The position numbers and the translations under genes were made by a program. From an uncultured Candidatus Pelagibacter sp. (GTDB taxonomy: Bacteria > Pseudomonadota > Alphaproteobacteria > Pelagibacterales > Pelagibacteraceae), in assembly GCA_905620465.1 (NCBI GenBank), contig CAJQTO010000049.1:1-38819 (forward strand): a stretch of DNA of 38,819 nt, read 5' to 3'. The notes beneath the pieces were generated by a model. The model saw only the letters and a list, made by a program, of their open reading frames with translations. It was not told the origin of the DNA and made no database searches. Positions 16,009-23,200 of the stretch are shown here, in pieces. Position 1 is the stretch's first letter. Each line of letters begins with the position of its first letter.

Positions 16009-17052
16009 ATGTCAAAACCAACATTAGGGATCATAGGTGGAGGTCAATTAGGTAGTATGTTAGCTACAGCGGCTAAAAGGTTAGAGATTAAAACTGTAGT
16101 TTTTTCTGATGATATGGACGCACCTGCACAAAAATTTTCAGATGAATTTATTTTTGGAAAATATGATGATCAAAATAAGATTGATAAATTAGTAAGTAAA
16201 ACTGATGTAATAACTTTTGAATTCGAAAACATTCCATATGAAACTTTAAACCAAATCAATAAAATAAAACCTGTTCTTCCTAAGCCATCAATAAATAGAA
16301 TTATACAACATCGGTTGGCTGAAAAAGATTTTATCAACAAATTAAATATTAGAACAACACGGTACGCTTCAGTTAAGAATAAATCTGAAATGGATACTGT
16401 GCAAGATTTATTACCTGGCTTACTTAAAACAGTTACTCTTGGTTATGATGGGAAAGGACAACATCTTATAAATTCAATTGAGGATATTAATGAACTAGAT
16501 ATTGATTTTTCTAGGGGTTATATTTTAGAAAAGTTGGTTAAACTAAAAAAAGAGATTTCTATAATTATAACAAGGTTTAGTGATAAAAAATATGAAATTT
16601 ATGAACCAATTGAAAATGTCCATGAAGATCAGATTCTAAAAAATTCTAGAATACCAGCAGATATTAATGATAAAATTTTAAAACAATCTAGGTTGTGGGC
16701 TATGAAACTTACTGAAGAGTTAAAATATGTGGGTACCCTATGTGTGGAGTTTTTTATCGACAGAAATGAAAACCTTTACGTAAATGAAATAGCACCACGA
16801 GTTCATAATTCAGGTCACTTAACAATAAATGCTTATAATATTAGTCAATTTGAAAACCATGTGAGAGCAGTATGTGGTTTAGAACAAATTAAACTAAACA
16901 AAATTTCTAATGCAAAAATGATAAATCTGATTGGGAGTCAAATAAATGTTTATCGAAACAAACAGTTTAACTCTAATGAATTTTTCTTTGATTATTTAAA
17001 AAAAGAAATTAAACACAAGCGTAAAATGGGCCATCTAACAACTCTGTTTTAA
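16009..17052 (+). CDS. purK: N5-carboxyaminoimidazole ribonucleotide synthase PurK
   Basis: ATP-grasp enzyme that carboxylates AIR with bicarbonate and ATP to N5-CAIR, the PurE substrate. It begins IGIIGGGQLGSML-like (LGIIGGGQLGSML, residues 6-18). DVITFEFENIP follows near residue 65, LKTVTLGYDGKGQ (about 138) is the ATP-binding segment, and YVGTLCVEFFID plus NEIAPRVHNSGHLT (about 260-273) form the Mg/ATP and substrate site. Length (347) is normal. It follows purE by 8 bases. Confidence 0.96.
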   Translation: MSKPTLGIIGGGQLGSMLATAAKRLEIKTVVFSDDMDAPAQKFSDEFIFGKYDDQNKIDKLVSKTDVITFEFENIPYETLNQINKIKPVLPKPSINRIIQHRLAEKDFINKLNIRTTRYASVKNKSEMDTVQDLLPGLLKTVTLGYDGKGQHLINSIEDINELDIDFSRGYILEKLVKLKKEISIIITRFSDKKYEIYEPIENVHEDQILKNSRIPADINDKILKQSRLWAMKLTEELKYVGTLCVEFFIDRNENLYVNEIAPRVHNSGHLTINAYNISQFENHVRAVCGLEQIKLNKISNAKMINLIGSQINVYRNKQFNSNEFFFDYLKKEIKHKRKMGHLTTLF

Positions 17053-17073
17053 TAAAACTAATTGATCAAATAA

Positions 17074-18123
17074 ATGTTAAAATTTATAAGTTTTTTAATT
17101 ATAATTATTGCGTATAACACTTTATCTTTTTCTATGGAAAAAAAACCTTATCATCACCTACCTGATGGAACATTCAGAAACCCTGAAGGGTCACCAGTGA
17201 GAACTAGTAAAGCAAAATTTTCATACAGACAGTTTAGTAAAGAGAAAAAAAAAATAGATATGACTGTTCCAAAAGAGCACGTTATTGATAAAAAATTGGT
17301 TTTATTTAATTTAAAAAAGCATGAGAACGAAGATTATATAGCTTTGATCGGTCATGCTACTTATCTAATTAAATTAGGTGATACAACAATTATAACTGAC
17401 CCCGTGTTTTCAAAAAATGCTGGCCCTCTAATTTTTGGTCCTGATCGATTTACTGAGCCAGCTTTGGAGTTAAATGAAATACCAAAGACAGATTTATTTT
17501 TGTTAACTCATAATCATTATGATCATCAAGATATGAGCACCATTAGAAGATATCCATTTAAAGATGCAAAAGTCTTAGTACCTCTAAACCTTGGAAAATA
17601 TTTTACTCCTTATAGATTTAAAGATATCAATGAAATGGATTGGTATGATGAAATTAAAGTGAATGATGATTTAAAAGTAACTTTTTTACCTGCAGTACAT
17701 TGGTCCAAAAGAAGTTTAACAGATACAAATAAAACTCTCTGGGGAAATTTTTTAATTGAATATAAAAGAAAAAAAATACTTTTTGCATGTGATACTGGTT
17801 ACGGCAATATCTATAAAGAGTTAGGAAAAAAATATGGACCAATAGATATAACAATGATCAATATAGGTGCATATAATTTTAAACCGATGTTTGATAAATC
17901 AATTTATCACACTACACCTGAAGAAGCTTTAAATGTGGCTCAGGATTTAAAAAGCAAAAAAGTTATTGGAATGCACTGGGGTACTTTTGTGTTATCCTTA
18001 GAACCAATAATGGAACCGCCTGTGAGATTTAAAGATAATGCTGAAAAATATGGTTATAAAAAAGATGATGCAATTATATTTAAAGTTGGTGAATTTAAAA
18101 AAATAAAAGATTTATTAAAATAA
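17074..18123 (+). CDS. Exported metallo-beta-lactamase-fold hydrolase (UlaG/NAPE-PLD-like)
   Basis: A 349-residue protein with an N-terminal hydrophobic segment (residues 1-20, FISFLIIIIAYNTLSFS) that looks like a signal peptide or anchor. The metallo-beta-lactamase fold follows: IGHATYLIKLGDTTIITDP (about 90-108), the metal motif THNHYDHQD with H146, H148, D150 and H151, HWSKRS, LFACDTGYG and GMHWGTF. Close similarity in layout is to NAPE-phospholipase-D/RomA-like proteins, which act on phospholipids or other amphiphiles. The conserved YHHLPDGTFRNPEGSP stretch just after the leader is typical of that bacterial group. The substrate is unknown. The GNAT gene begins at the base after its stop. 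Confidence 0.88.
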   Translation: MLKFISFLIIIIAYNTLSFSMEKKPYHHLPDGTFRNPEGSPVRTSKAKFSYRQFSKEKKKIDMTVPKEHVIDKKLVLFNLKKHENEDYIALIGHATYLIKLGDTTIITDPVFSKNAGPLIFGPDRFTEPALELNEIPKTDLFLLTHNHYDHQDMSTIRRYPFKDAKVLVPLNLGKYFTPYRFKDINEMDWYDEIKVNDDLKVTFLPAVHWSKRSLTDTNKTLWGNFLIEYKRKKILFACDTGYGNIYKELGKKYGPIDITMINIGAYNFKPMFDKSIYHTTPEEALNVAQDLKSKKVIGMHWGTFVLSLEPIMEPPVRFKDNAEKYGYKKDDAIIFKVGEFKKIKDLLK

Positions 18124-18588
18124 ATGTTAAAATCTATAGAAGGAAATTTTGATAATCCTGAAGTTCATGAATTGTTAGTCAAACATTTTATTGAATTAAG
18201 ATCAGTATCTCCTGAGGGGAGCACTCATGTTCTTGACATAAATGGCCTTAAGGATCCTGCTATTAAATTCTGGAGTTTGTGGGAAGATGATAAGCTAATC
18301 GGTAGTGGTGCTTTAAAATTTTTGGATAAAAGTCATGGCGAATTCAAATCTATAAGAGTTAATAATAAATCTAAGAATAAAGGAAATGGAATTAAAGTTG
18401 TTAATTATTTAATTAATGAAGCTAAAAAATTAAATATAAAAAAATTAAGTCTAGAAACCGGAGCTGGAGATTTTTTTTTACCAGCGAGAAAGTTATTTCT
18501 TAGATGTAACTTTAAAATTTGTGAGCCTTTTTCACATTATAAAAATGATATCAATTCAGTATATATGAGCTTGTTTATTGGCAACTAA
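18124..18588 (+). CDS. GNAT-family N-acetyltransferase
   Basis: A 154-residue acetyltransferase. The acetyl-CoA-binding region is GEFKSIRVNNKSKNKGNGIKVV (about residues 78-99), with the Q/RxxGxG/A loop appearing as KNKGNGI. KLSLETGAGDFFLPARKLFLRCNF (about 112-135) is the motif B helix seen in PaiA/YsnE-like members that acetylate small amines or amino-acid derivatives. The acceptor cannot be deduced. Translation probably couples to the preceding hydrolase because the ATG immediately follows its TAA. Confidence 0.87.
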   Translation: MLKSIEGNFDNPEVHELLVKHFIELRSVSPEGSTHVLDINGLKDPAIKFWSLWEDDKLIGSGALKFLDKSHGEFKSIRVNNKSKNKGNGIKVVNYLINEAKKLNIKKLSLETGAGDFFLPARKLFLRCNFKICEPFSHYKNDINSVYMSLFIGN

Positions 18589-18622
18589 ACAAGATTTAAT
18601 TTCAATTATTGCTTTAATTTAG

Positions 18623-18649
18623 TTGACAAAACCTCAATAAATCTAAACA
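18623..18649 (+). promoter_or_regulatory. Candidate promoter of the cold-shock gene
   Basis: A consensus -35 TTGACA (18623-18628) stands 87 bases before the csp-type ATG. A weak -10 (TAAACA, 18644-18649) follows after a 15-base spacer, shorter than the preferred 17. It would give an mRNA with a long A-rich leader, as is common for cold-shock genes. The perfect -35 hexamer is the main evidence. Confidence 0.3.
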
Positions 18650-18709
18650 AGATCGGAATTACTTAATTATAAGTAATAAAAAGTAACATAACAAAAAGTA
18701 AGAAAAAAT

Positions 18710-18916
18710 ATGAGTCTACAAGGAAAAGTAAAATGGTTCAATCCAACTAAAGGTTTTGGTTTTATTGAAAGAGAAGATAAAGAAAAAGATGTATTCGTTC
18801 ACGTTTCAGCTGTAAGAGATGCTGGTATGAATGGTTTAGATGAAGGTCAAGCTTTGACTTTCGAGGTTGAAGATGGTCCTAAAGGTCCTTCTGCAGTAAA
18901 CTTAAAAACTGCATAA
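18710..18916 (+). CDS. CspA-family cold-shock protein
   Basis: A 68-residue single cold-shock domain that binds single-stranded RNA/DNA and acts as an RNA chaperone. The RNA-binding motifs are KGFGFIERE (RNP1, residues 14-22) and VFVHVSAV (RNP2, about 29-36). [10 protein letters not shown] opens the domain and GPSAVNLK closes it. Length is exactly that of CspA-type proteins. It stands alone, with a 121-base A-rich leader. Codons are unusually regular (GGT, GTT, GAA) compared with neighbours, as expected for an abundant protein. Confidence 0.96.
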   Translation: MSLQGKVKWFNPTKGFGFIEREDKEKDVFVHVSAVRDAGMNGLDEGQALTFEVEDGPKGPSAVNLKTA

Positions 18917-18929
18917 TTTTCACACTTTC

Positions 18930-18993
18930 TATTGGCTGCGATTTTTTAATTAAATTAATTTTTTAATTATTTAGCTAAAAGTTTCAGCCAATA
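18930..18993. repeat. Perfect 9-base inverted repeat between convergent genes
   Basis: TATTGGCTG (18930-18938) is exactly complementary to CAGCCAATA (18985-18993), separated by 46 bases of nearly pure A/T. It lies 14 bases after the csp stop and 12 bases before the opposing hydrolase stop. G+C pairs of this length are rare in the surrounding sequence. It may stop or stabilise both transcripts; the long loop and lack of a T-run do not fit a textbook intrinsic terminator. Confidence 0.45.
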
Positions 18994-19005
18994 CCACACT
19001 AAATA

Positions 19006-19758
19006 TTATTTTAAAAAACCTCTCACACAATTATTAAACTCATCTGGTTTTTCCAAATGCACATTATGGGAAGAGTTTTTTATAATCTTTAAATCACTAT
19101 CTGGAATATTATTTCTTAAATTCTTAACCTGGCTTAAATTATAAGCTCTATCTTTATCGCCCCAAATAATTAATGTTTTATTTTTAATATTTTTTAAATT
19201 ATCTATACCATTCCAATTTTTCATAGCATCGAGAGCTTTCTCAGCAGCTATTAAGGATGTTTCTTTGGCTGCATTAGAGCATAAATAAAAATATTTAGCT
19301 TTATCTCCATCTACAAACCATGTTTTGGCAATTCTATTTGAAGTAATTGCTAAACCATCATTTTTTAATTTTTTTTTTGACTCATTTATTGTTTCAAACC
19401 TGCCTGGAATATTTCCTACAGGACCTGTCCCATAACAAATTAACCTGGATATTTGTTCTCCTGCTAAATTAGCCATCTCTTGAGCAATCATTCCACCCAT
19501 AGAATGACCAAGTAAATTAAATTTTTTTATTTTTTTTTTCTTCAATGCATCAAGAACTGCTTTAGCCATACACTCAATGCTATTACAAGGTAGGATATTA
19601 TTACTTTTACCAAAACCTGGTAAAGCTGGTGTTAAAATATTATAATTTTTTTTAAAATACTCGATTTGTGGTTTCCACATGTCTGTAGATCCCAAAAAGC
19701 CATGAACAAATACTAAAGGGTACCCCTTGCCTGTATCTCCTATATATATATCTTGCAT
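19006..19758 (-). CDS. Alpha/beta-fold hydrolase
   Basis: A 250-residue serine hydrolase. The oxyanion-hole motif VFVHGFLGS lies at residues 16-24, the nucleophile elbow GHSMGG has Ser86, the acid is probably the Asp in IIWGDKDRAY, and the catalytic His lies in SSHNVHLEKP near the C-terminus. No signal peptide is present. The closest functional flavour by eye is the lactonase/esterase/MhpC-like group, but substrate cannot be named. It is divergent from the cupin gene, with 33 bases between the start codons, and convergent with the cold-shock gene. Confidence 0.9.
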   Translation of the reverse strand: MQDIYIGDTGKGYPLVFVHGFLGSTDMWKPQIEYFKKNYNILTPALPGFGKSNNILPCNSIECMAKAVLDALKKKKIKKFNLLGHSMGGMIAQEMANLAGEQISRLICYGTGPVGNIPGRFETINESKKKLKNDGLAITSNRIAKTWFVDGDKAKYFYLCSNAAKETSLIAAEKALDAMKNWNGIDNLKNIKNKTLIIWGDKDRAYNLSQVKNLRNNIPDSDLKIIKNSSHNVHLEKPDEFNNCVRGFLK

Positions 19759-19772
19759 AATTGTTATTTATT

Positions 19773-19778
19773 TATAAT
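19773..19778 (+). promoter_or_regulatory. Candidate -10 element (TATAAT) of the ChrR-like cupin gene
   Basis: A perfect TATAAT ends 13 bases before ATG 19792, placing a transcription start around 19785. It lies in the 33-base gap between two divergent start codons. This supports ATG 19792 rather than the upstream ATG 19753 chosen by the ORF track. No recognisable -35 is visible. Confidence 0.35.
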
Positions 19779-19791
19779 TAATATTTTATAT

Positions 19792-20136
19792 ATGAGTAAA
19801 AGAAAAATAACAGATCCATTTAATGTTAGCTTTAAACCTTTTGATCGTTATGGAAAACCAATAACGGGAATGAGCTGGCATAAAGTAAGTTATAATTCTG
19901 AAAGTGGTTATGGAAGTTATATTTTAAAGATGGAGCCTGGAGCAAAAAGTTTAGAACATAAGCATACTAACTATGAAGAATTTTTAATGCTTGAGGGTGA
20001 GCTAATTGATCCTGACAATAAAGTTTTTAAAAAAGGAGACTTTGTAACTTTTAATCCTGGTACTATACACTCATCTTATACTAAAAGTGGTTGCTTGATT
20101 TTAGTTTTCATGAGAGGTATCAACGAACCTATTTAG
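19792..20136 (+). CDS. ChrR-like cupin domain protein
   Basis: A small single-domain cupin (114 residues from ATG 19792). The metal motif 1 is LEHKHTNYEEFLMLEGEL, with two histidines and a glutamate. Motif 2 is GDFVTFNPGTIHSS with the last histidine. This layout matches the cupin domain of ChrR-type anti-sigma factors, but the zinc-binding ASD domain is absent. An enzymatic or ligand-binding role is therefore possible. The ORF track start at 19753 would run into the start codon of the divergent hydrolase and adds the hydrophobic MHNCYLFIINILY; the internal start gives MSKRKITDP and is preferred. Confidence 0.82.
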   Translation: MSKRKITDPFNVSFKPFDRYGKPITGMSWHKVSYNSESGYGSYILKMEPGAKSLEHKHTNYEEFLMLEGELIDPDNKVFKKGDFVTFNPGTIHSSYTKSGCLILVFMRGINEPI

Positions 20137-20174
20137 AAAGTAGTTTTAAAAAAAATTAAAGAAATTAAAATATT

Positions 20175-20924
20175 ATGATTGGCGTTTTAGGTGGTATGGG
20201 AACCCAAGCAGGACTAGATTTCTGTAACAAATTAGCAATGATTAATAGAGGTAAAATTGATCAAGAATACCCTCTTTTTATTTTATATAACAAATCAAAT
20301 ATACCAGGAAGACCTGAGTCAATTGGTGTTCATACTAAATCATTATCGAATAGCTCGGGAAAACCAAGAGATTTAGCCAGGTATAATAAAGTTTTGAAGA
20401 GTTTAATTGAAGGATGTCTTTCACTTCAAAGAAGTGGGTGTAAGTTTATTGTTATACCCTGCAATACAGCTCACTATTGGTACGATGATTTACAAAAAAA
20501 AATTAAAATTCCAATTATAAATATGCCCAATGAAGTTTTCCAATATACAAAAAAAAATTCTAAAAAAAAATCTAAAATTGGACTTCTTGCGACCGAAGGT
20601 ACTTTAAAAACTGGTATATATAGCAAACTATTTAATAAAAATTTTATACTAGTTAACCCGACTAAAAATCTACAAATAAAATATGTCAACAAAGCAATTA
20701 AGTATGTAAAGATGGGAAATATAAAACTAGCAGAAAAAACTATAAATCCAGTTGTTAATTATTTAATAAGAATGAAATGTAAAAGAATAATACTTGGATG
20801 CACTGAGTTGCCGATAGCGATTTTTGCTTTTAAGTCTTTTAAAAAGATTAAATCATCTAAAATATTTTTAGATCCTAATTTGATATTAGCTAACTCTGCT
20901 ATGGCAAAATATAAGAAAAAATAA
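20175..20924 (+). CDS. Aspartate/glutamate racemase-family protein
   Basis: A 249-residue cofactor-independent two-cysteine racemase of the aspartate racemase type. It opens MIGVLGGMGTQAGLDF. The catalytic pair is C96 (IPCNTAH) and C209 (LGCTELP), each in the standard context. NIPGRPESIG is the substrate-loop region. It would interconvert L- and D-aspartate or a related amino acid in the cytosol. Its stop codon overlaps the start of the following 147-residue gene (TAATG), so they form an operon. Confidence 0.9.
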   Translation: MIGVLGGMGTQAGLDFCNKLAMINRGKIDQEYPLFILYNKSNIPGRPESIGVHTKSLSNSSGKPRDLARYNKVLKSLIEGCLSLQRSGCKFIVIPCNTAHYWYDDLQKKIKIPIINMPNEVFQYTKKNSKKKSKIGLLATEGTLKTGIYSKLFNKNFILVNPTKNLQIKYVNKAIKYVKMGNIKLAEKTINPVVNYLIRMKCKRIILGCTELPIAIFAFKSFKKIKSSKIFLDPNLILANSAMAKYKKK

Positions 20925-21367
20925 TGAATTCTCTAAAAAAAAGGCCTTATGTAATTTATATGGCTGAAATCATCTATTCATATATTTTAATTATTAAAAA
21001 AAAATATCCAACTATTAAAACTAAAGATGCAATTTATAAATTTATTGAAACAGAAGATTTTAATAAATTAAGCAGTGGAGAGTTACACAATGATTTTTTT
21101 GATAAGCTTAAAAAAGATAATTATATTGACCAAGAAACAGGAAATAAAATACCACAGGAAACAATCAAACTTTTAGAAATTCAAAAAGATGTAACAATAA
21201 AACAGTTAATCAAGATACCTGAATTGTATGAAACAAAAAATAACACTTTAATTAAAGTGTCTAATAGAGCTTATCAATTTTTATGGCGTATGTGTGAAAG
21301 TTATGAACTTTGGTGTAAGGAAACAAAACAGCCTGATGTTTTGTCTTTAAATATTACTAATCAGTAA
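20924..21367 (+). CDS. Hypothetical protein coupled to the racemase
   Basis: A 147-residue, mostly alpha-helical, lysine-rich soluble protein that I cannot assign. Features seen are an N-terminal basic stretch (MNSLKKRPYV), a central SSGELHNDFFDKLKKDNYID segment and a tryptophan/cysteine-containing C-terminal helix, LWRMCESYELWCKE. There are no catalytic motifs, signal peptide or membrane segment. It starts within the racemase stop codon (TAATG), which argues that it is a real and co-translated gene. Its last 11 bases overlap the opposing lipoprotein gene. Confidence 0.65.
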   Translation: MNSLKKRPYVIYMAEIIYSYILIIKKKYPTIKTKDAIYKFIETEDFNKLSSGELHNDFFDKLKKDNYIDQETGNKIPQETIKLLEIQKDVTIKQLIKIPELYETKNNTLIKVSNRAYQFLWRMCESYELWCKETKQPDVLSLNITNQ

Positions 21368-21647
21368 GGTTTAGTTTTTTTCTTGTTTCTTTTACTCGTC
21401 TTTTAACCAACCTTTGAAATTCAGTATCTTTTTTTTGGGGCTTTAGTAGTATTTGTTTAATATTTTCCCCTGTTGATTTTCCGGTAAGTTTAGAAATAGC
21501 GTGTTCAGATCCATAACTTAGACCAGCTTGATATACATTTCCTGTACTAGCTAATGTGTAAACTGGCCCTATGAGAGCAACATTTTGTGCACAACTATTC
21601 AAAAAGCTTAAAAGAAATATTCCAATAATTATTTTTTTTATAAACAT
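21357..21647 (-). CDS. Small putative lipoprotein
   Basis: A 96-residue protein with a short lipoprotein signal: a basic start (MFIKK), a hydrophobic core (IIIGIFLLSFL) and a lipobox-like LNSC with the lipidated cysteine at residue 19. The mature part begins AQNVALIGPVYTLASTGNVYQAG, a glycine- and aromatic-rich stretch, followed by a basic tail (RLVKRRVKETRKK). The lipobox Asn at -2 is not ideal but tolerated. I cannot give it a function. The coding end overlaps the hypothetical gene on the plus strand by 11 bases. Confidence 0.75.
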   Translation of the reverse strand: MFIKKIIIGIFLLSFLNSCAQNVALIGPVYTLASTGNVYQAGLSYGSEHAISKLTGKSTGENIKQILLKPQKKDTEFQRLVKRRVKETRKKLNLTD

Positions 21648-21757
21648 TAATTCCCTTTAAATATATTAATAGTTTTTATTTGCAACTCAAGATGGAATAT
21701 AGTCATTTTAGGTATTAAAATGCTAAAATTATTGGAAATTTAACTTATAAGTCAAAA

Positions 21758-22606
21758 ATGATTAAAATTTTTCCATTTATCTTTATTGTTTTATGGTCTT
21801 CAGCCTTTGTAACAACAAAGCCCATAATAGATAATAGTGATCCTTTTGCAGCTCTAGCTTTCAGATTTTTTTTTGTAGCCCTAGGTTTTTTAATTTTTGC
21901 AATTTACACTAAAAAAAAAATTTTAACTAATAATAAGAATTTAATCCAATCAATTTGTAGTGGTGTACTTTTCCATGGTTTTTATTTAGGTGGTGTTTTT
22001 TACTCAGTTTCAATTGGAATGCCCACTGGCATTGCAGCATTAATTGTAACCTTACAACCCATTTTAACTAATGCTCTAGCAGGTAAATTTTTAAATGAAG
22101 ATGTTTCCTTTAAACAATGGATTGGTGTAATGCTTGGTTTTATGGGTGCCGCTTTAGTTTTGGGTTTTGATATTGGATCGAGTCTTCCTGTTATTGGTGT
22201 TATATCTTCTTTCATAGCATTGTTGGCAATTACAACTTCTACTTTGTGGCAAAAGAAAATAAGTAACAATTTACCTTTATCTGTAAGCAACATGTATCAA
22301 GCTTTAGGTGGATGCCTTTTTCACATTATAATTATTATTATTTTTACTGATCCTTATATTAATTTTACACCCACTTTCTTCATAGCTATGGGTCACCAGA
22401 TATTTCTAGTCTCTTTTGGAGCATTCACAATATTAATGTTTCTAATTAAGAATAATTCAGCAAGTAAAACAACTTCTATATTTTTTTTAATACCCCCGAC
22501 TACAGCTGTGATGGCTTGGTTATTTTTAAATGAAGTATTAAATAATTTAGATCTAATTGGTTTTGCTATAGCCACTCTTGGTGTTTATATTGCTACAAGA
22601 AAGTAA
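21758..22606 (+). CDS. EamA/DMT-family transporter
   Basis: An inner-membrane protein of 282 residues with about ten hydrophobic helices in two EamA repeats (roughly residues 5-140 and 146-280). The opening is FIVLWSSAFVTTKPI, a family hallmark. ALIVTLQPILTNALA marks the end of repeat 1, and SIFFLIPPTTAVMAWLFLNE the matching position in repeat 2. Drug/metabolite exporters of this type move amino acids, nucleobases or similar solutes; the cargo is not evident. It ends six bases from the convergent soxG stop. Confidence 0.9.
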   Translation: MIKIFPFIFIVLWSSAFVTTKPIIDNSDPFAALAFRFFFVALGFLIFAIYTKKKILTNNKNLIQSICSGVLFHGFYLGGVFYSVSIGMPTGIAALIVTLQPILTNALAGKFLNEDVSFKQWIGVMLGFMGAALVLGFDIGSSLPVIGVISSFIALLAITTSTLWQKKISNNLPLSVSNMYQALGGCLFHIIIIIIFTDPYINFTPTFFIAMGHQIFLVSFGAFTILMFLIKNNSASKTTSIFFLIPPTTAVMAWLFLNEVLNNLDLIGFAIATLGVYIATRK

Positions 22607-22612
22607 TAATTT

Positions 22613-23200
22613 TTATATACTCTTATAACCAAATTCTAAGCAAGCATCCGTAATAGAATGATATAAAGACTCACCAAAACTCCTTAAGGTAAAAATTCTT
22701 ATTTTGTTAGGGTTTTCATCCAAAAAATCTATTGTAATTGACATTCCATTAAATGTTGAATTTAGACAATTATTTTTTTTTAACTCATTAAAATTGTAAG
22801 GACATCCTTTTTTTAAAACTTCTTTTGCGTTCTCGCCTTCCAGTTCAATTATGGCTCTTGAATGTGATAAATTGGTAACAGCAAAATTAGTTTCATCAAG
22901 TTTTTCTACTAATTCGTTTAAAAGTTCTTTCTTGGTTGATACTAAAAGCCAATTATTAGGTCCGTTCCATAGAATTCGAGTATCATTGTTGCTACTGACA
23001 TTAAGTGTTTCATTTTTTAAATTTAGATTGTCTATTTTTAATTTCTCAATTGAAGTTGTAGAGCTTTTGTATTGGGCTATTTGAATAATTAATAAATTTT
23101 TATTTTCAGATAGTTTTAATAAATTTTTTTCATTTTTTTCCTGGTGATCTCCGAAAAGACCTTTGGAATGAATATTGTTTAATGCTGAAATCGAAGTCAT
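22613..23200 (-). CDS. soxG: Sarcosine oxidase gamma subunit
   Basis: The gamma chain (195 residues) of heterotetrameric sarcosine oxidase. The family core is visible as the aminomethyltransferase-like RILWNGPNNWLLVS (about residues 75-88), FAVTNLSHSRAIIELEG (about 105-121) and KGCPYNFNEL. The later IRIFTLRSFGESLYHSITDACLEFG resembles the C-terminal SoxG signature. The N-terminal third is divergent. It overlaps soxA by 4 bases (ATGA) and is the last gene of soxB-soxD-soxA-soxG. Confidence 0.88.
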   Translation of the reverse strand: MTSISALNNIHSKGLFGDHQEKNEKNLLKLSENKNLLIIQIAQYKSSTTSIEKLKIDNLNLKNETLNVSSNNDTRILWNGPNNWLLVSTKKELLNELVEKLDETNFAVTNLSHSRAIIELEGENAKEVLKKGCPYNFNELKKNNCLNSTFNGMSITIDFLDENPNKIRIFTLRSFGESLYHSITDACLEFGYKSI

